From: Pseudobutyrivibrio sp.
GTDB taxonomy: Bacteria; Bacillota; Clostridia; Lachnospirales; Lachnospiraceae
DNA: 20,007 nt
Reading direction: 5' to 3'
NCBI GenBank assembly: GCA_017557715.1
Contig: JAFYYE010000325.1
Coordinates: 1 to 20,007, forward strand
In this document: one piece after another, positions 6,893-14,313 of the stretch
How the letters are laid out: every line of letters starts with the position of its first letter
Numbering within the stretch: the stretch's first letter is position 1
Position numbers and translations under genes: made by a program
The notes under the pieces: generated by a model
Seen by the model: only the letters and a program-made list of their open reading frames with translations
Database searches by the model: none
What the model was told of the DNA's origin: nothing

Positions 6893-8302
6893 TTAACTCC
6901 AAAACTCCAACTCTTCTGAATTCATCCCAATTGATGAACTTTTAAACTCTGGATTTTTGCCTGCCTTCTTCTGGGCTTCGTAGTCCTTTAACACCTTATC
7001 CACCACTCCATAAAGCAATGCACAACAAGGAAGGTTGATGATTGTCATAAGTCCCATTGTAATATCAGCAGCAGCCCAGGCTGTGTCCATTGAAAGTGTT
7101 GCCCCGATGAAAATAACTGCCACGCAGATAATTCTAAATACTGTCATGAATGTAGCGCTTGGCATCTTCTTTCCATGAAGATATATTAATGCGTTATCCA
7201 CATAGTAAAGATTTCCAAGAAGAGTTGTGAACGCAAATAAAATCATTGCACCAGTTATAAACAATGGTCCAAAGTTTCCAAATACAGAAGCAATCGCCTG
7301 CTGAACATATGGAATACCGCTCACATCTTCACCTGCCTGTACCCCAGAGCTTAAACACATAAGTCCTGTTGCAGTACAAAGAAGCATTGTATCAATATAA
7401 ACAGATACTGTCTGTACAAGTCCCTGCTTAACAGGATGACTTACATTTGCTGATGCTGACGCGTTAGGTGCAGAACCTACGCCCGCCTCATTTGAATAAA
7501 GGCCTCTCTTGATTCCGTAGATTAAACATGAACCAGATACACCACCAAAGATTGATTTAAAATCAAAAGCATCTTTGAAAATATCCACAAACATTGCTGG
7601 AACGTTTGTGATGTTTACGATAATTACTATCAAGGCTACTACCACGTAGCAAATTCCCATGAATGGTACAAGTACTTCTGTAAGCTTAACAATCTTCTTG
7701 CCGCCGCCCATAACACAAAAACCAACAAGCACTGCAATAATAGCGCCGATTATAAGTGGTGTTACATTATCATCGTAAAAACTATATGCTTCGAATGTAG
7801 ACTGAAGATTGTATGAGCAAAGCATGTTGAAGCCTACCGCATATGTTGCTATAAGACATACACAGAAAATCACTGAAAGCCATGGTGCCTTTAATGCCTG
7901 CTCAATATAATATGCAGGACCACCATAACAGCTACCGTCCTTATCCTTCTGCTTATAAACCTGAGCTAAAGTACTTTCTACAAAGGCTGATGCAGCACCG
8001 ATAATGCACATAAGCCACATCCAAAACATAGCGCCTGGTCCACCGATACAGATTGCTGTAGAAACACCAACAATATTTCCTGTTCCTACACGTGAAGCTG
8101 TGGAAACCATAAGTGCCTGGAATGAAGAAATGTGTGCCTTATCCTCTGGCTTCTCCATAACAAGTCTGCAGGCTTCTCTAAAAAGTCTAATCTGAACAAA
8201 TCTTGTTCTGATTGTAAAAATGATTCCTGCAACACCCATCACGATAATCAAAATCGGATAGTACATCACATCATCAATTTTTGTTAATAGTTCTAATATC
8301 AT
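6893..8302 (-). CDS. AGCS-family sodium:alanine/glycine symporter
   Basis: Secondary transporter bringing alanine, glycine or a related amino acid into the cell with sodium. The 469-residue protein has about ten to eleven membrane helices. AGCS hallmarks are clear: TRFVQIRLF after TM1, ALMVSTASRVGTGNIVGV (about 63-80), GGPGAMFWMW (about 87-96), YGGPAYYIE (about 126-134) and RGLYSNEAGVGSAPNASA in the middle. The start is placed at 8302, where AAGGTGAG lies about seven bases upstream; a GTG at 8314 is in frame but falls inside that ribosome binding site. A near-perfect promoter precedes it. No clear terminator is seen in the 77 bases between its stop and the next gene, so some transcripts may run on into the SGNH hydrolase gene. 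Confidence 0.94.
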   Translation of the reverse strand: MILELLTKIDDVMYYPILIIVMGVAGIIFTIRTRFVQIRLFREACRLVMEKPEDKAHISSFQALMVSTASRVGTGNIVGVSTAICIGGPGAMFWMWLMCIIGAASAFVESTLAQVYKQKDKDGSCYGGPAYYIEQALKAPWLSVIFCVCLIATYAVGFNMLCSYNLQSTFEAYSFYDDNVTPLIIGAIIAVLVGFCVMGGGKKIVKLTEVLVPFMGICYVVVALIVIIVNITNVPAMFVDIFKDAFDFKSIFGGVSGSCLIYGIKRGLYSNEAGVGSAPNASASANVSHPVKQGLVQTVSVYIDTMLLCTATGLMCLSSGVQAGEDVSGIPYVQQAIASVFGNFGPLFITGAMILFAFTTLLGNLYYVDNALIYLHGKKMPSATFMTVFRIICVAVIFIGATLSMDTAWAAADITMGLMTIINLPCCALLYGVVDKVLKDYEAQKKAGKNPEFKSSSIGMNSEELEFWS

Positions 8303-8334
8303 ATATTCTCTCACCTTAATTTTTTTATTGGCAC

Positions 8335-8363
8335 ATTATATATTTAATACGGATTTTTTGCAA
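8335..8363 (-). promoter_or_regulatory. Sigma-A-type promoter of the AGCS symporter
   Basis: Minus-strand TTGCAA (8358-8363) and consensus TATAAT (8335-8340) with exactly 17 bases between. Transcription would start near 8328, leaving a short leader of about 25 bases with the ribosome binding site. Confidence 0.75.
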
Positions 8364-8420
8364 ATTTATAGGACTTCTTACACATTATTAAGCTATTTAT
8401 GTAAAGATTTTGATATCATC

Positions 8421-8449
8421 TTGTTTTTCTTTATGACACCATTTATCAT
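8421..8449 (+). promoter_or_regulatory. Probable promoter of the PHP phosphatase gene
   Basis: Plus-strand TTGTTT (8421-8426) and TATCAT (8444-8449) are 17 bases apart, placing transcription start near 8456 and the start codon about 28 bases later. It lies back to back with the symporter promoter in the divergent gap 8303-8483. Both elements deviate from consensus. Confidence 0.45.
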
Positions 8450-8483
8450 CATTTGTGTAGTCATCTATTGATGGAGGTTTACT

Positions 8484-9254
8484 ATGCTCGCTAATTATCA
8501 TACACATACAGTTCGATGCAAGCATGCCCACGGCACTGAGCGTGAATATATCGAAGCTGCTATAGAAAATGGATTTAAGATATTAGGGTTCTCAGATCAC
8601 ACCCCACAGCCTTATCCACCAGAATATGTTTCCAATATTCGTATGGATATGAGTGAAGTGGAAAACTATACTGACACCCTTGTAAAGCTTCGTGATGAAT
8701 ATAAAAATGACATTCAGATTTATATAGGATATGAGGTTGAATACACCCGCAAATATTTCGATAAGCTTCTGGCCTATCTTCGTCAATTTCCTTTGGATTA
8801 CATTATCCAGGGTCAGCATTTCGCTCCTAACGAAATAGATGGATTTTATGCAGGTGCAGAAACTACAGATGGTTCTAAGGTAAAAGACTATGTTGATTTG
8901 ACTATTGAAGGAATGCGCACCGGCTATTTCAGCTATCTCGCCCATCCTGATTTGATCAACTACGTCGGACCAGACAAGGTTTATCTGAATCACATGAAGC
9001 GCATTGTGCAGGCTTCCATTGATTTGGATATTCCTTTGGAGATTAATATGCAAGGCTTCTTCTTGAACCGCAATTATCCAAGTGACCGTTTTTTCTCCAT
9101 GGCAAGTGCTATGGGTGCGAAATTTGTAATTGGTTGCGATGCTCATATTCCAGTGGATGTATTACAGCCTGAGCAGATGCCGGATTTCACAGATTTCCTT
9201 GAAAGAAATAATATTGAATATGGCGATAACGTAATAGAGCTAAGACCTGTTTAG
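8484..9254 (+). CDS. hisJ: PHP-family histidinol-phosphatase (HisJ/HisK type)
   Basis: Predicted metal-dependent phosphatase removing phosphate from L-histidinol phosphate, the next-to-last histidine step. The 256-residue length fits the family. PHP metal ligands are all visible: NYHTHT (H6, H8), GFSDHTP (D38, H39), YEVEYT (E84/E86), IQGQHF (H112), YLAHPD (H154), EINMQG (E187) and GCDAH (D219, H221). The start has GGAGG six bases upstream. It is the only plus-strand gene in the window and stands alone, not in a histidine operon, so a related phosphoesterase role is possible. Its last codons form the left arm of its terminator hairpin. Confidence 0.86.
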   Translation: MLANYHTHTVRCKHAHGTEREYIEAAIENGFKILGFSDHTPQPYPPEYVSNIRMDMSEVENYTDTLVKLRDEYKNDIQIYIGYEVEYTRKYFDKLLAYLRQFPLDYIIQGQHFAPNEIDGFYAGAETTDGSKVKDYVDLTIEGMRTGYFSYLAHPDLINYVGPDKVYLNHMKRIVQASIDLDIPLEINMQGFFLNRNYPSDRFFSMASAMGAKFVIGCDAHIPVDVLQPEQMPDFTDFLERNNIEYGDNVIELRPV

Positions 9255-9264
9255 GCCTTAGCTC
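9237..9264 (+). terminator. Terminator hairpin overlapping the end of the phosphatase gene
   Basis: An 8-bp stem (9237-9244 with 9257-9264), one mismatch, then 2 bp more, around a 6-base loop. The left arm is coding and the TAG stop (9252-9254) is in the apical part. CTCTTTGCTTTGG follows, a weak T tract. The minus side has no T run, so it probably serves mainly the plus-strand gene. Confidence 0.65.
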
Positions 9265-9304
9265 TTTGCTTTGGTTTCTTAATAGGTTTCTCAGACATCT
9301 ATCC

Positions 9305-9946
9305 CTAGTTCTTCAAGTAAAATATTGCCAACTGTGTTCTGTCTCTAAGCTCCAGCTTCTCAAGAATTGTTGAAAGATAGTTTCTCACAGTGCCTTCTGA
9401 TAAGAAAAGCTTTTGTGCTATCTCTTTATTTGAAAACCCTTCCGCAACAAGCTGAATAACCTCGTATTCCTTCTCTGTGATTTCTCTTGATTCGTAATCA
9501 AACTTATTCTCTTCTGTAGTTTCTGCACTGTTCATAAGAGCCGGAAGCTTATCTACGATTGCACCTCCGAATACACTCTGGCCATCCATAGCTGCATGCA
9601 AAGCTGCAGGAAGTGATTTGTAATCCTGCTTTAGAAGATAGCCTCGGACGCCAAGCTTTAATGCCTTTACGATATATTCATCATCGGAAAAAGTAGTAAG
9701 GAATAAAATGATTGCATCCTTATGCTTTGCCAGGATTTCCTCTGCTGCCTCAAGACCATTCATATCCGCCATACGAATGTCCATCAAAAGCAAATCTGGA
9801 TTCAGCTCATCAAAAAGCTTTACTCCTTCTCGTCCGCTGTTTCCTTTTCCGATTACTGTGAAGCCCTCTTCTGCGTTGATAATCATTTCAAGGGACATTG
9901 TGATCAGCTCATCATCGTCAATTAGTAAAATTCTCTTGTCTTCCAT
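9305..9946 (-). CDS. NarL/LuxR-family response regulator
   Basis: DNA-binding output of a two-component system, paired with the kinase gene just upstream. The receiver domain (about 1-125) has acidic D11/D12, phospho-acceptor D56 in LLLMDIRMA, T84 and K106; the LuxR-type helix-turn-helix covers about 155-213 with ITEKEYEVIQLVAEGFSNKEI and LFLSEGTVRNYLSTILEKL. The length of 213 is normal. The start has GGGGA upstream and lies 17 bases after the kinase stop. It is the last gene of the ABC transporter operon and is closest in kind to LnrK (YfiK) of Bacillus, which controls a drug-export ABC transporter. The natural target would be this operon itself. Confidence 0.92.
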   Translation of the reverse strand: MEDKRILLIDDDELITMSLEMIINAEEGFTVIGKGNSGREGVKLFDELNPDLLLMDIRMADMNGLEAAEEILAKHKDAIILFLTTFSDDEYIVKALKLGVRGYLLKQDYKSLPAALHAAMDGQSVFGGAIVDKLPALMNSAETTEENKFDYESREITEKEYEVIQLVAEGFSNKEIAQKLFLSEGTVRNYLSTILEKLELRDRTQLAIFYLKN

Positions 9947-9963
9947 TTATTTTCCCCAATCAT

Positions 9964-10965
9964 TTATTTCCCACCAAAGGGAAGTCTTGCAAATACTGTA
10001 AACCCATCGTTGGTATAAAAATACGCATCTCCTCCAAGGGCATTTGCTCTGTTTCTTATATTTGTAAGTCCTATGCCATCATAATCATCCAACGCAATCT
10101 TTTCCTTCAGCTCCTGAGGTATTGAACCATTATCTGTGATGGAGATAGTACAGAAGCTGTAGTTTCTCTGCATGATAACTGATACCTCGTCACCATTGGA
10201 GTGCTTCAGTATGTTTGTAACTGCCTCTTTTAAAATTCCTATCAAGGACAGCTTGATATTTGTCGGTATGGATTCATCCAAATCTAAATCCGTATTTACG
10301 GTAAAATCCTTAAGCTCGCCGATAATATCATCAAAGTTCTTTTTTAAATCAATTGAATCATCATGGAGGTCATGGACTGACGCTCTCATTTTTGCCATTG
10401 ACTCATCCAAGGTATTTGCCAGCATTTTTAGCTGAGGCTCCAGATTCTCATCCTTATTGACTGTAGAAATGGCACCAAGGAGCAATATGGCTCTGGACAG
10501 CAGGTGTCCCACATTATCGTGAATCTCTCTTGCAATTCTGTTTCGTTCTGCCAGGGTGGCCAGATGTACCTGTTGATCCTGCTCGGATAATAATCTTCGG
10601 TTCTTTTCCTCTAAGGTTTCCTCCAGCTCCTTACTGTCGTCTCGGGTACGATGTAAAAGCCTCTTATAGGTCATTACCTGCTCATATAATATTGTGGAAA
10701 CCACAGTATATGATGCCAGAATCACAAATACAGCTACATAACCAAAAGAAGTGGTATCCTGCATCACCATATATACTAACGTAGCCACAAATGGTATAGC
10801 CGTCACTACTCCGTATATACGTTTTTTATCAATTAAAAGACTTATCTCTAATATTAAAAAAACGCAAATAGACATTACAACCGAGAGGGTTGTAATGCCA
10901 CTTGCGTTAATAAGTACTGTTAATCCTAATGCCGCTAAAAAGCGGATAATCACATCAAATAGCAT
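9964..10965 (-). CDS. NarL-type sensor histidine kinase (HisKA_3)
   Basis: Membrane sensor kinase for the response regulator that follows. The 333-residue protein has about four N-terminal hydrophobic helices (within 5-95) with very short loops, so it lacks a sizeable extracellular sensor domain, a form called intramembrane-sensing. A coiled coil (about 97-135) leads to the HisKA_3 box ERNRIAREIHDNVGH with phospho-acceptor H149. The ATPase part has the N box around E247-N251 (EAVTNILKHS), TDNG (277-280) and GIGLTNIRNRA (297-307). The start overlaps the permease stop by 11 bases and has AAGGA-type sites. Such small kinases with ABC exporters often detect membrane-active compounds, sometimes through the transporter. 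Confidence 0.92.
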   Translation of the reverse strand: MLFDVIIRFLAALGLTVLINASGITTLSVVMSICVFLILEISLLIDKKRIYGVVTAIPFVATLVYMVMQDTTSFGYVAVFVILASYTVVSTILYEQVMTYKRLLHRTRDDSKELEETLEEKNRRLLSEQDQQVHLATLAERNRIAREIHDNVGHLLSRAILLLGAISTVNKDENLEPQLKMLANTLDESMAKMRASVHDLHDDSIDLKKNFDDIIGELKDFTVNTDLDLDESIPTNIKLSLIGILKEAVTNILKHSNGDEVSVIMQRNYSFCTISITDNGSIPQELKEKIALDDYDGIGLTNIRNRANALGGDAYFYTNDGFTVFARLPFGGK

Positions 10966-13249
10966 ATTGTTCCTTTTTCCTTGAAATAATCATTCCTGCA
11001 AATATGAACACTAATGCAAAGAGGATTTCAATAAGTATATATGTACCAAACTTGCGACTCCAAATTTCGTTTATAGGAGTAACGTTTATATATTTAATAG
11101 CTGTGGTGTACCAGTACAATGGCATGAAATGTGCTATCTGGACAATCTTATCTGATAAATACTGAGTATCTACGAATACTCCACAAAGGAAGCTCATGGA
11201 AAGTACCATCATATTTCCAATCATATTAATAAGATTCTCATTTGATGTAAGTGAGCAGATGAAATATGCCATTCCAAGTCCTACTAACATCAGACTGTAG
11301 CTATCAATCATGTAGTAAATGAGCTTGCTGTTTGCGTACTGTAGACTCATAAACTGGATTACAACAATCATAAGTGTTGTTAAAACAAAGCCTACTATAA
11401 ATACACCACCGATTGTAGCTGCGTTTCTTGTGAAGAAATGCATACCACTAACGGATATACGATTTTTAACATCTTTGTCCTTCATAAATGTAAGAGTACA
11501 AGCACAGCAGATGCAAAGAATAATCATATGTGTGTAACCGTTGAAGGTGAACATTCCTGTGTAGAATGAGCGATGATTTTCCTCAGCAGAATCCATCATT
11601 GTAGCCTTTGTTTCATTAAGCTTTACCATCTGGTCATGGGTAAGGTTGATTGCCTCTTCCTCACTGAAACCACTATTTAAATATATCACAACATCCTGTA
11701 AATAGTCACCTAGCTTCTGTGTGAGAAGAAACTGTGATGCAGTTGTTCCAGGAGCTATATACTCCAGCACATTTTCTGTTTCTCCTGATAACACCTTTTC
11801 CTCAAAATCATCAGGAATAATAAGTGCGTAATCATAGATTAAAAATCGTACATTGTCATTCATTTCCTGTGGGTCATCTGTCTTTGGATCCACCACAATT
11901 TGTGTCTCCTCCAGGTAATCAACCAAGGCCTGGCTGAGAACAGAATTATCATTATCTGTAACAGCTACCTTTACCTGAACATCTTCAAACATGTCTTCCT
12001 GAGTAGAGACAGTTGCCTTTGCCTGCATATTTCCAAATATAGCAAAGATACAGAAATATACTACTATATTTACTATATTTGCTCTAAGTGATTTTATTAT
12101 TGCATTAAATACTGCCATAATTCTCCTCCTCAAGAATAATGAGCTTACAAAAAGACATCCAACAACCATACAGCCCATAATCATAATATCCTGATAATAC
12201 ATATCTGTTTTTCCATAAGTAGCTCTTGTATAAAGGCAATCTACCAACAATGCTGCCGGATTGATTCTGTTTATAATAGGGCAATTGCTTTCGATAATCT
12301 GTCGAATCTGATGCCACATAAGTCCGCTGCAGAATGAGCATCCCATTGTGAATACAAGTGGTACAGCTATCAGCAATCTTTCATTTTTGATAAATGAACT
12401 AATCAAAACTCCTGCTGAAATTCCAAGGGCACTTCCTAGTGTAGTGATCAAAACAAGGTTGATAAATGGTGCGCCCATGTTGATTTTCAGTATGTACTGA
12501 ACATAGACAACAAGAACTGCATTTGAAACCGACTGAATAGTAAGTCCTGCTAAAACACAGCCTGCAATAGCCATCATCTTGCTAGTAGGCGCACATTCGA
12601 ATCTCTTTCCTCGCTCTGTCATATTTGCACACATACCTTCAAGCATTGCTGTACTAATCCATGAACTGAAAAGTGATGACATGGCAATCAGTGCGAAGAA
12701 ATACTGTAAGTATGGAGATGTATTATTTCCAAAATCGTGCTCCTTCATTATCTCCATGTTATTGGAAACCATATCCACTGCTGTCTGGAGATTTTCTGGA
12801 TGCTCCTGTGCCACTTTTTCAATGACTGAATACATATTTTCATATTGTCTTACTATTTCATTTAAAGTGGTGGCCTTATAACCATTTCTTGGTACATAGG
12901 TAGTGATATCATCCCCGCTCTCTACATAGAAGCCTGATACCTCCTCAGCATTCATTGCCTCTACTGCCTCATCCTTTGAGGAATACTCATGTACCTCAAT
13001 AATCTTGGTTCTGTCTCCACTGGATTTTGTCATTTCGTCCAAGAGGATTCCAAAATTAGATTCTTCCTGATTCGTATTTACGTATCCCACATCTATCGTG
13101 TTAAATTTATCAGGGTCATCGCTTATAAGATTTCCAAATCCAAAATAGAATACTGTGGCCAGCACAAGTGGGAAAAAGATATTCCAGCCTACAACATACC
13201 TGTTGCGGAGCATCTCCTTTAATTTATATACATAGATTCGACCAAACAT
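10955..13249 (-). CDS. Fused double ABC-2-type permease of a drug or lipid exporter
   Basis: Membrane part of an ABC exporter. The 764 residues hold two complete ABC-2 (LnrM/LnrN-like) modules. Module 1 (about 1-377) has one helix near the N-terminus (about 19-38), an extracytoplasmic domain to about 178, and five helices ending in MGCMVVGCLFVSSLFLRRR. Module 2 (about 378-764) repeats the plan: a helix near 390-405, an outside domain with VKVAVTDNDNSVL, and five helices ending IISRKKEQYAI. Bacillus relatives encode the two as separate genes, so this is a fusion. At the join a perfect ribosome binding site precedes M378, so module 2 may also be made alone. The start overlaps the ATPase stop as TAATG; its end overlaps the kinase start. 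Confidence 0.9.
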   Translation of the reverse strand: MFGRIYVYKLKEMLRNRYVVGWNIFFPLVLATVFYFGFGNLISDDPDKFNTIDVGYVNTNQEESNFGILLDEMTKSSGDRTKIIEVHEYSSKDEAVEAMNAEEVSGFYVESGDDITTYVPRNGYKATTLNEIVRQYENMYSVIEKVAQEHPENLQTAVDMVSNNMEIMKEHDFGNNTSPYLQYFFALIAMSSLFSSWISTAMLEGMCANMTERGKRFECAPTSKMMAIAGCVLAGLTIQSVSNAVLVVYVQYILKINMGAPFINLVLITTLGSALGISAGVLISSFIKNERLLIAVPLVFTMGCSFCSGLMWHQIRQIIESNCPIINRINPAALLVDCLYTRATYGKTDMYYQDIMIMGCMVVGCLFVSSLFLRRRIMAVFNAIIKSLRANIVNIVVYFCIFAIFGNMQAKATVSTQEDMFEDVQVKVAVTDNDNSVLSQALVDYLEETQIVVDPKTDDPQEMNDNVRFLIYDYALIIPDDFEEKVLSGETENVLEYIAPGTTASQFLLTQKLGDYLQDVVIYLNSGFSEEEAINLTHDQMVKLNETKATMMDSAEENHRSFYTGMFTFNGYTHMIILCICCACTLTFMKDKDVKNRISVSGMHFFTRNAATIGGVFIVGFVLTTLMIVVIQFMSLQYANSKLIYYMIDSYSLMLVGLGMAYFICSLTSNENLINMIGNMMVLSMSFLCGVFVDTQYLSDKIVQIAHFMPLYWYTTAIKYINVTPINEIWSRKFGTYILIEILFALVFIFAGMIISRKKEQYAI
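12116..12130 (-). promoter_or_regulatory. Internal ribosome binding site and start codon at the permease fusion joint
   Basis: AGGAGG (12125-12130) lies six bases before an in-frame ATG (12116-12118) inside the fused permease frame. The site is read there as Arg-Arg-Arg codons. The ATG begins module 2 (MAVFNAIIKSL), exactly where a separate permease gene would start. This is the best ribosome binding site in the operon. Confidence 0.7.
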
Positions 13250-14190
13250 TAATCTCTAAGCTCCTTTCCTGTAATTTCAAGGAATACATCGTTCAATGTA
13301 GGAAGTTCTGTAGACACGTGACCAAATGGTACGTTGTTATCATTTAAATAACTAAGTATATGTACCAGATTATGATCTCCACCATCGCATTTAATAACAA
13401 GGTCATCTCCATCCTCCTTAACCTTATATACATGGTTGATTTCCTTTATGCCTGCGATAATCTTGTCTGACTTGTCTGGAAGGCCAACACGGATTGTTTC
13501 TCTGTTGATAAGTGATGATTTAAGCTCCTGTGATGTGCCGTTTGCCACGTTTTTGCCATGGTCCATAATTAACACTCTTGTGCAAAGCTCCTCTACCTCC
13601 TCCATGTAGTGAGAAGTGTAAATGATTGTTGCTCCATCCCTGTTCATCTTTCTGATTCCCTCAAGGATTGCGTTTCTGCTCTGTGGGTCTACTGCAACTG
13701 TTGGTTCATCAAAAATAATAAGCTTTGGCTTGTGAGCGATTCCGCAGGCGATATTTAATCTTCTAAGAAGACCACCTGAGAGCTTCTTTGGAAGGTACTT
13801 TTTATATTCTGTAAGTCCTGTAAACTCCAGTGCATCCTCTACGTATTTCTTTCTTGTTGCTCTATCCTTGATATAAAGGCCACAGAAGAAATCTACGTTT
13901 TCATAAACTGTAAGGGTTTCAACCACTGCTACGTTCTGCATTACTACACCAATCTGTGATTTGATATCGTATGCCTCCGGCTTCATCTCCTTATCAAAAA
14001 TTGTTACCGTTCCTTTATCGTACTTAAGAAGTGAAAGCAGGCAGTTAATTGTTGTAGTCTTACCTGAACCATTAGGTCCAAGGAGTCCAAGGATTTCTCC
14101 TTCGTTTACATTTAATGAAAAGTGATCTACTGCCACCTTATCTCCATATCTTTTTACTAAGTTTTCGATTTCTACTACGCTCTGACTCAT
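13249..14190 (-). CDS. ABC transporter ATPase (LnrL/DrrA-like exporter)
   Basis: ATP-binding subunit for the fused permease. The 313-residue protein has Walker A GPNGSGKTT (38-46), Q-loop Q85, signature LSGGL (137-141), Walker B LIIFDEP (157-163), PTVAVDPQSRN D-loop and switch histidine H194, then a C-terminal extension of about 90 residues typical of drug and lantibiotic exporters. The ABC signature ends in Leu rather than the usual Gln or Glu. The start at 14190 has AAGGAGAAGG just upstream; the frame is open to 14289, but that part overlaps a terminator hairpin. It is the first gene of the operon ATPase, permease, kinase, regulator, with 1-base overlap to the permease gene. Confidence 0.93.
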   Translation of the reverse strand: MSQSVVEIENLVKRYGDKVAVDHFSLNVNEGEILGLLGPNGSGKTTTINCLLSLLKYDKGTVTIFDKEMKPEAYDIKSQIGVVMQNVAVVETLTVYENVDFFCGLYIKDRATRKKYVEDALEFTGLTEYKKYLPKKLSGGLLRRLNIACGIAHKPKLIIFDEPTVAVDPQSRNAILEGIRKMNRDGATIIYTSHYMEEVEELCTRVLIMDHGKNVANGTSQELKSSLINRETIRVGLPDKSDKIIAGIKEINHVYKVKEDGDDLVIKCDGGDHNLVHILSYLNDNNVPFGHVSTELPTLNDVFLEITGKELRD

Positions 14191-14240
14191 ATCCTTCTCC
14201 TTTGTGGGTTCGTTTTTTTGTTTCTGATGATAATATAAAT

Positions 14241-14274
14241 AAAAATGACAGCCCTCTGTAGTGAAGGCTGTCAT
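14241..14274 (-). terminator. Terminator of the ABC-F gene
   Basis: A 9-bp perfect stem (14245-14253 with 14266-14274) with a 12-base loop, followed on the minus strand by five T and an AT-rich stretch. It lies 40 bases after the ABC-F stop codon and separates that gene from the exporter operon. Confidence 0.87.
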
Positions 14275-14302
14275 TATGTGAAGTGACATTTGTCATTATG
14301 TG
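14269..14302. repeat. 12-base direct repeat upstream of the exporter operon, possible operator
   Basis: TGTCATTATGTG occurs at 14269-14280 and 14291-14302, a period of 22 bases, about two helical turns. An inverted repeat TGACA-TT-TGTCA (14284-14295) bridges the copies. They lie about 40-70 bases upstream of a possible -10 (TATTAT, minus strand, 14230-14235) that has no recognisable -35, a position suited to an activator such as the NarL-type regulator of the operon. The first copy shares its TGTCAT with the terminator arm, so part of the match could be chance. Confidence 0.45.
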
Positions 14303-14313
14303 TCGTGAAAAAT

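Noticed and set aside
8303..8314. GTG start for the symporter at 8314
   Set aside because: The GTG lies within AAGGTGAG, the ribosome binding site for the ATG at 8302, so both cannot be used well.
8592..9146. 184-codon open frame on the minus strand within the phosphatase gene
   Set aside because: It is antisense to a gene with a full set of PHP metal ligands, has no ribosome binding site and no recognisable protein.
12105..12341. 78-codon frame crossing the permease joint in another frame
   Set aside because: It lies in the permease coding strand in a shifted frame and its sequence shows no protein-like pattern; the fused frame is continuous and contains clear helices.
14191..14289. Upstream ATG extension of the exporter ATPase
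   Set aside because: It would run through the ABC-F terminator hairpin and encode an unlikely sequence; the ATG at 14190 has a strong ribosome binding site and fits the family.
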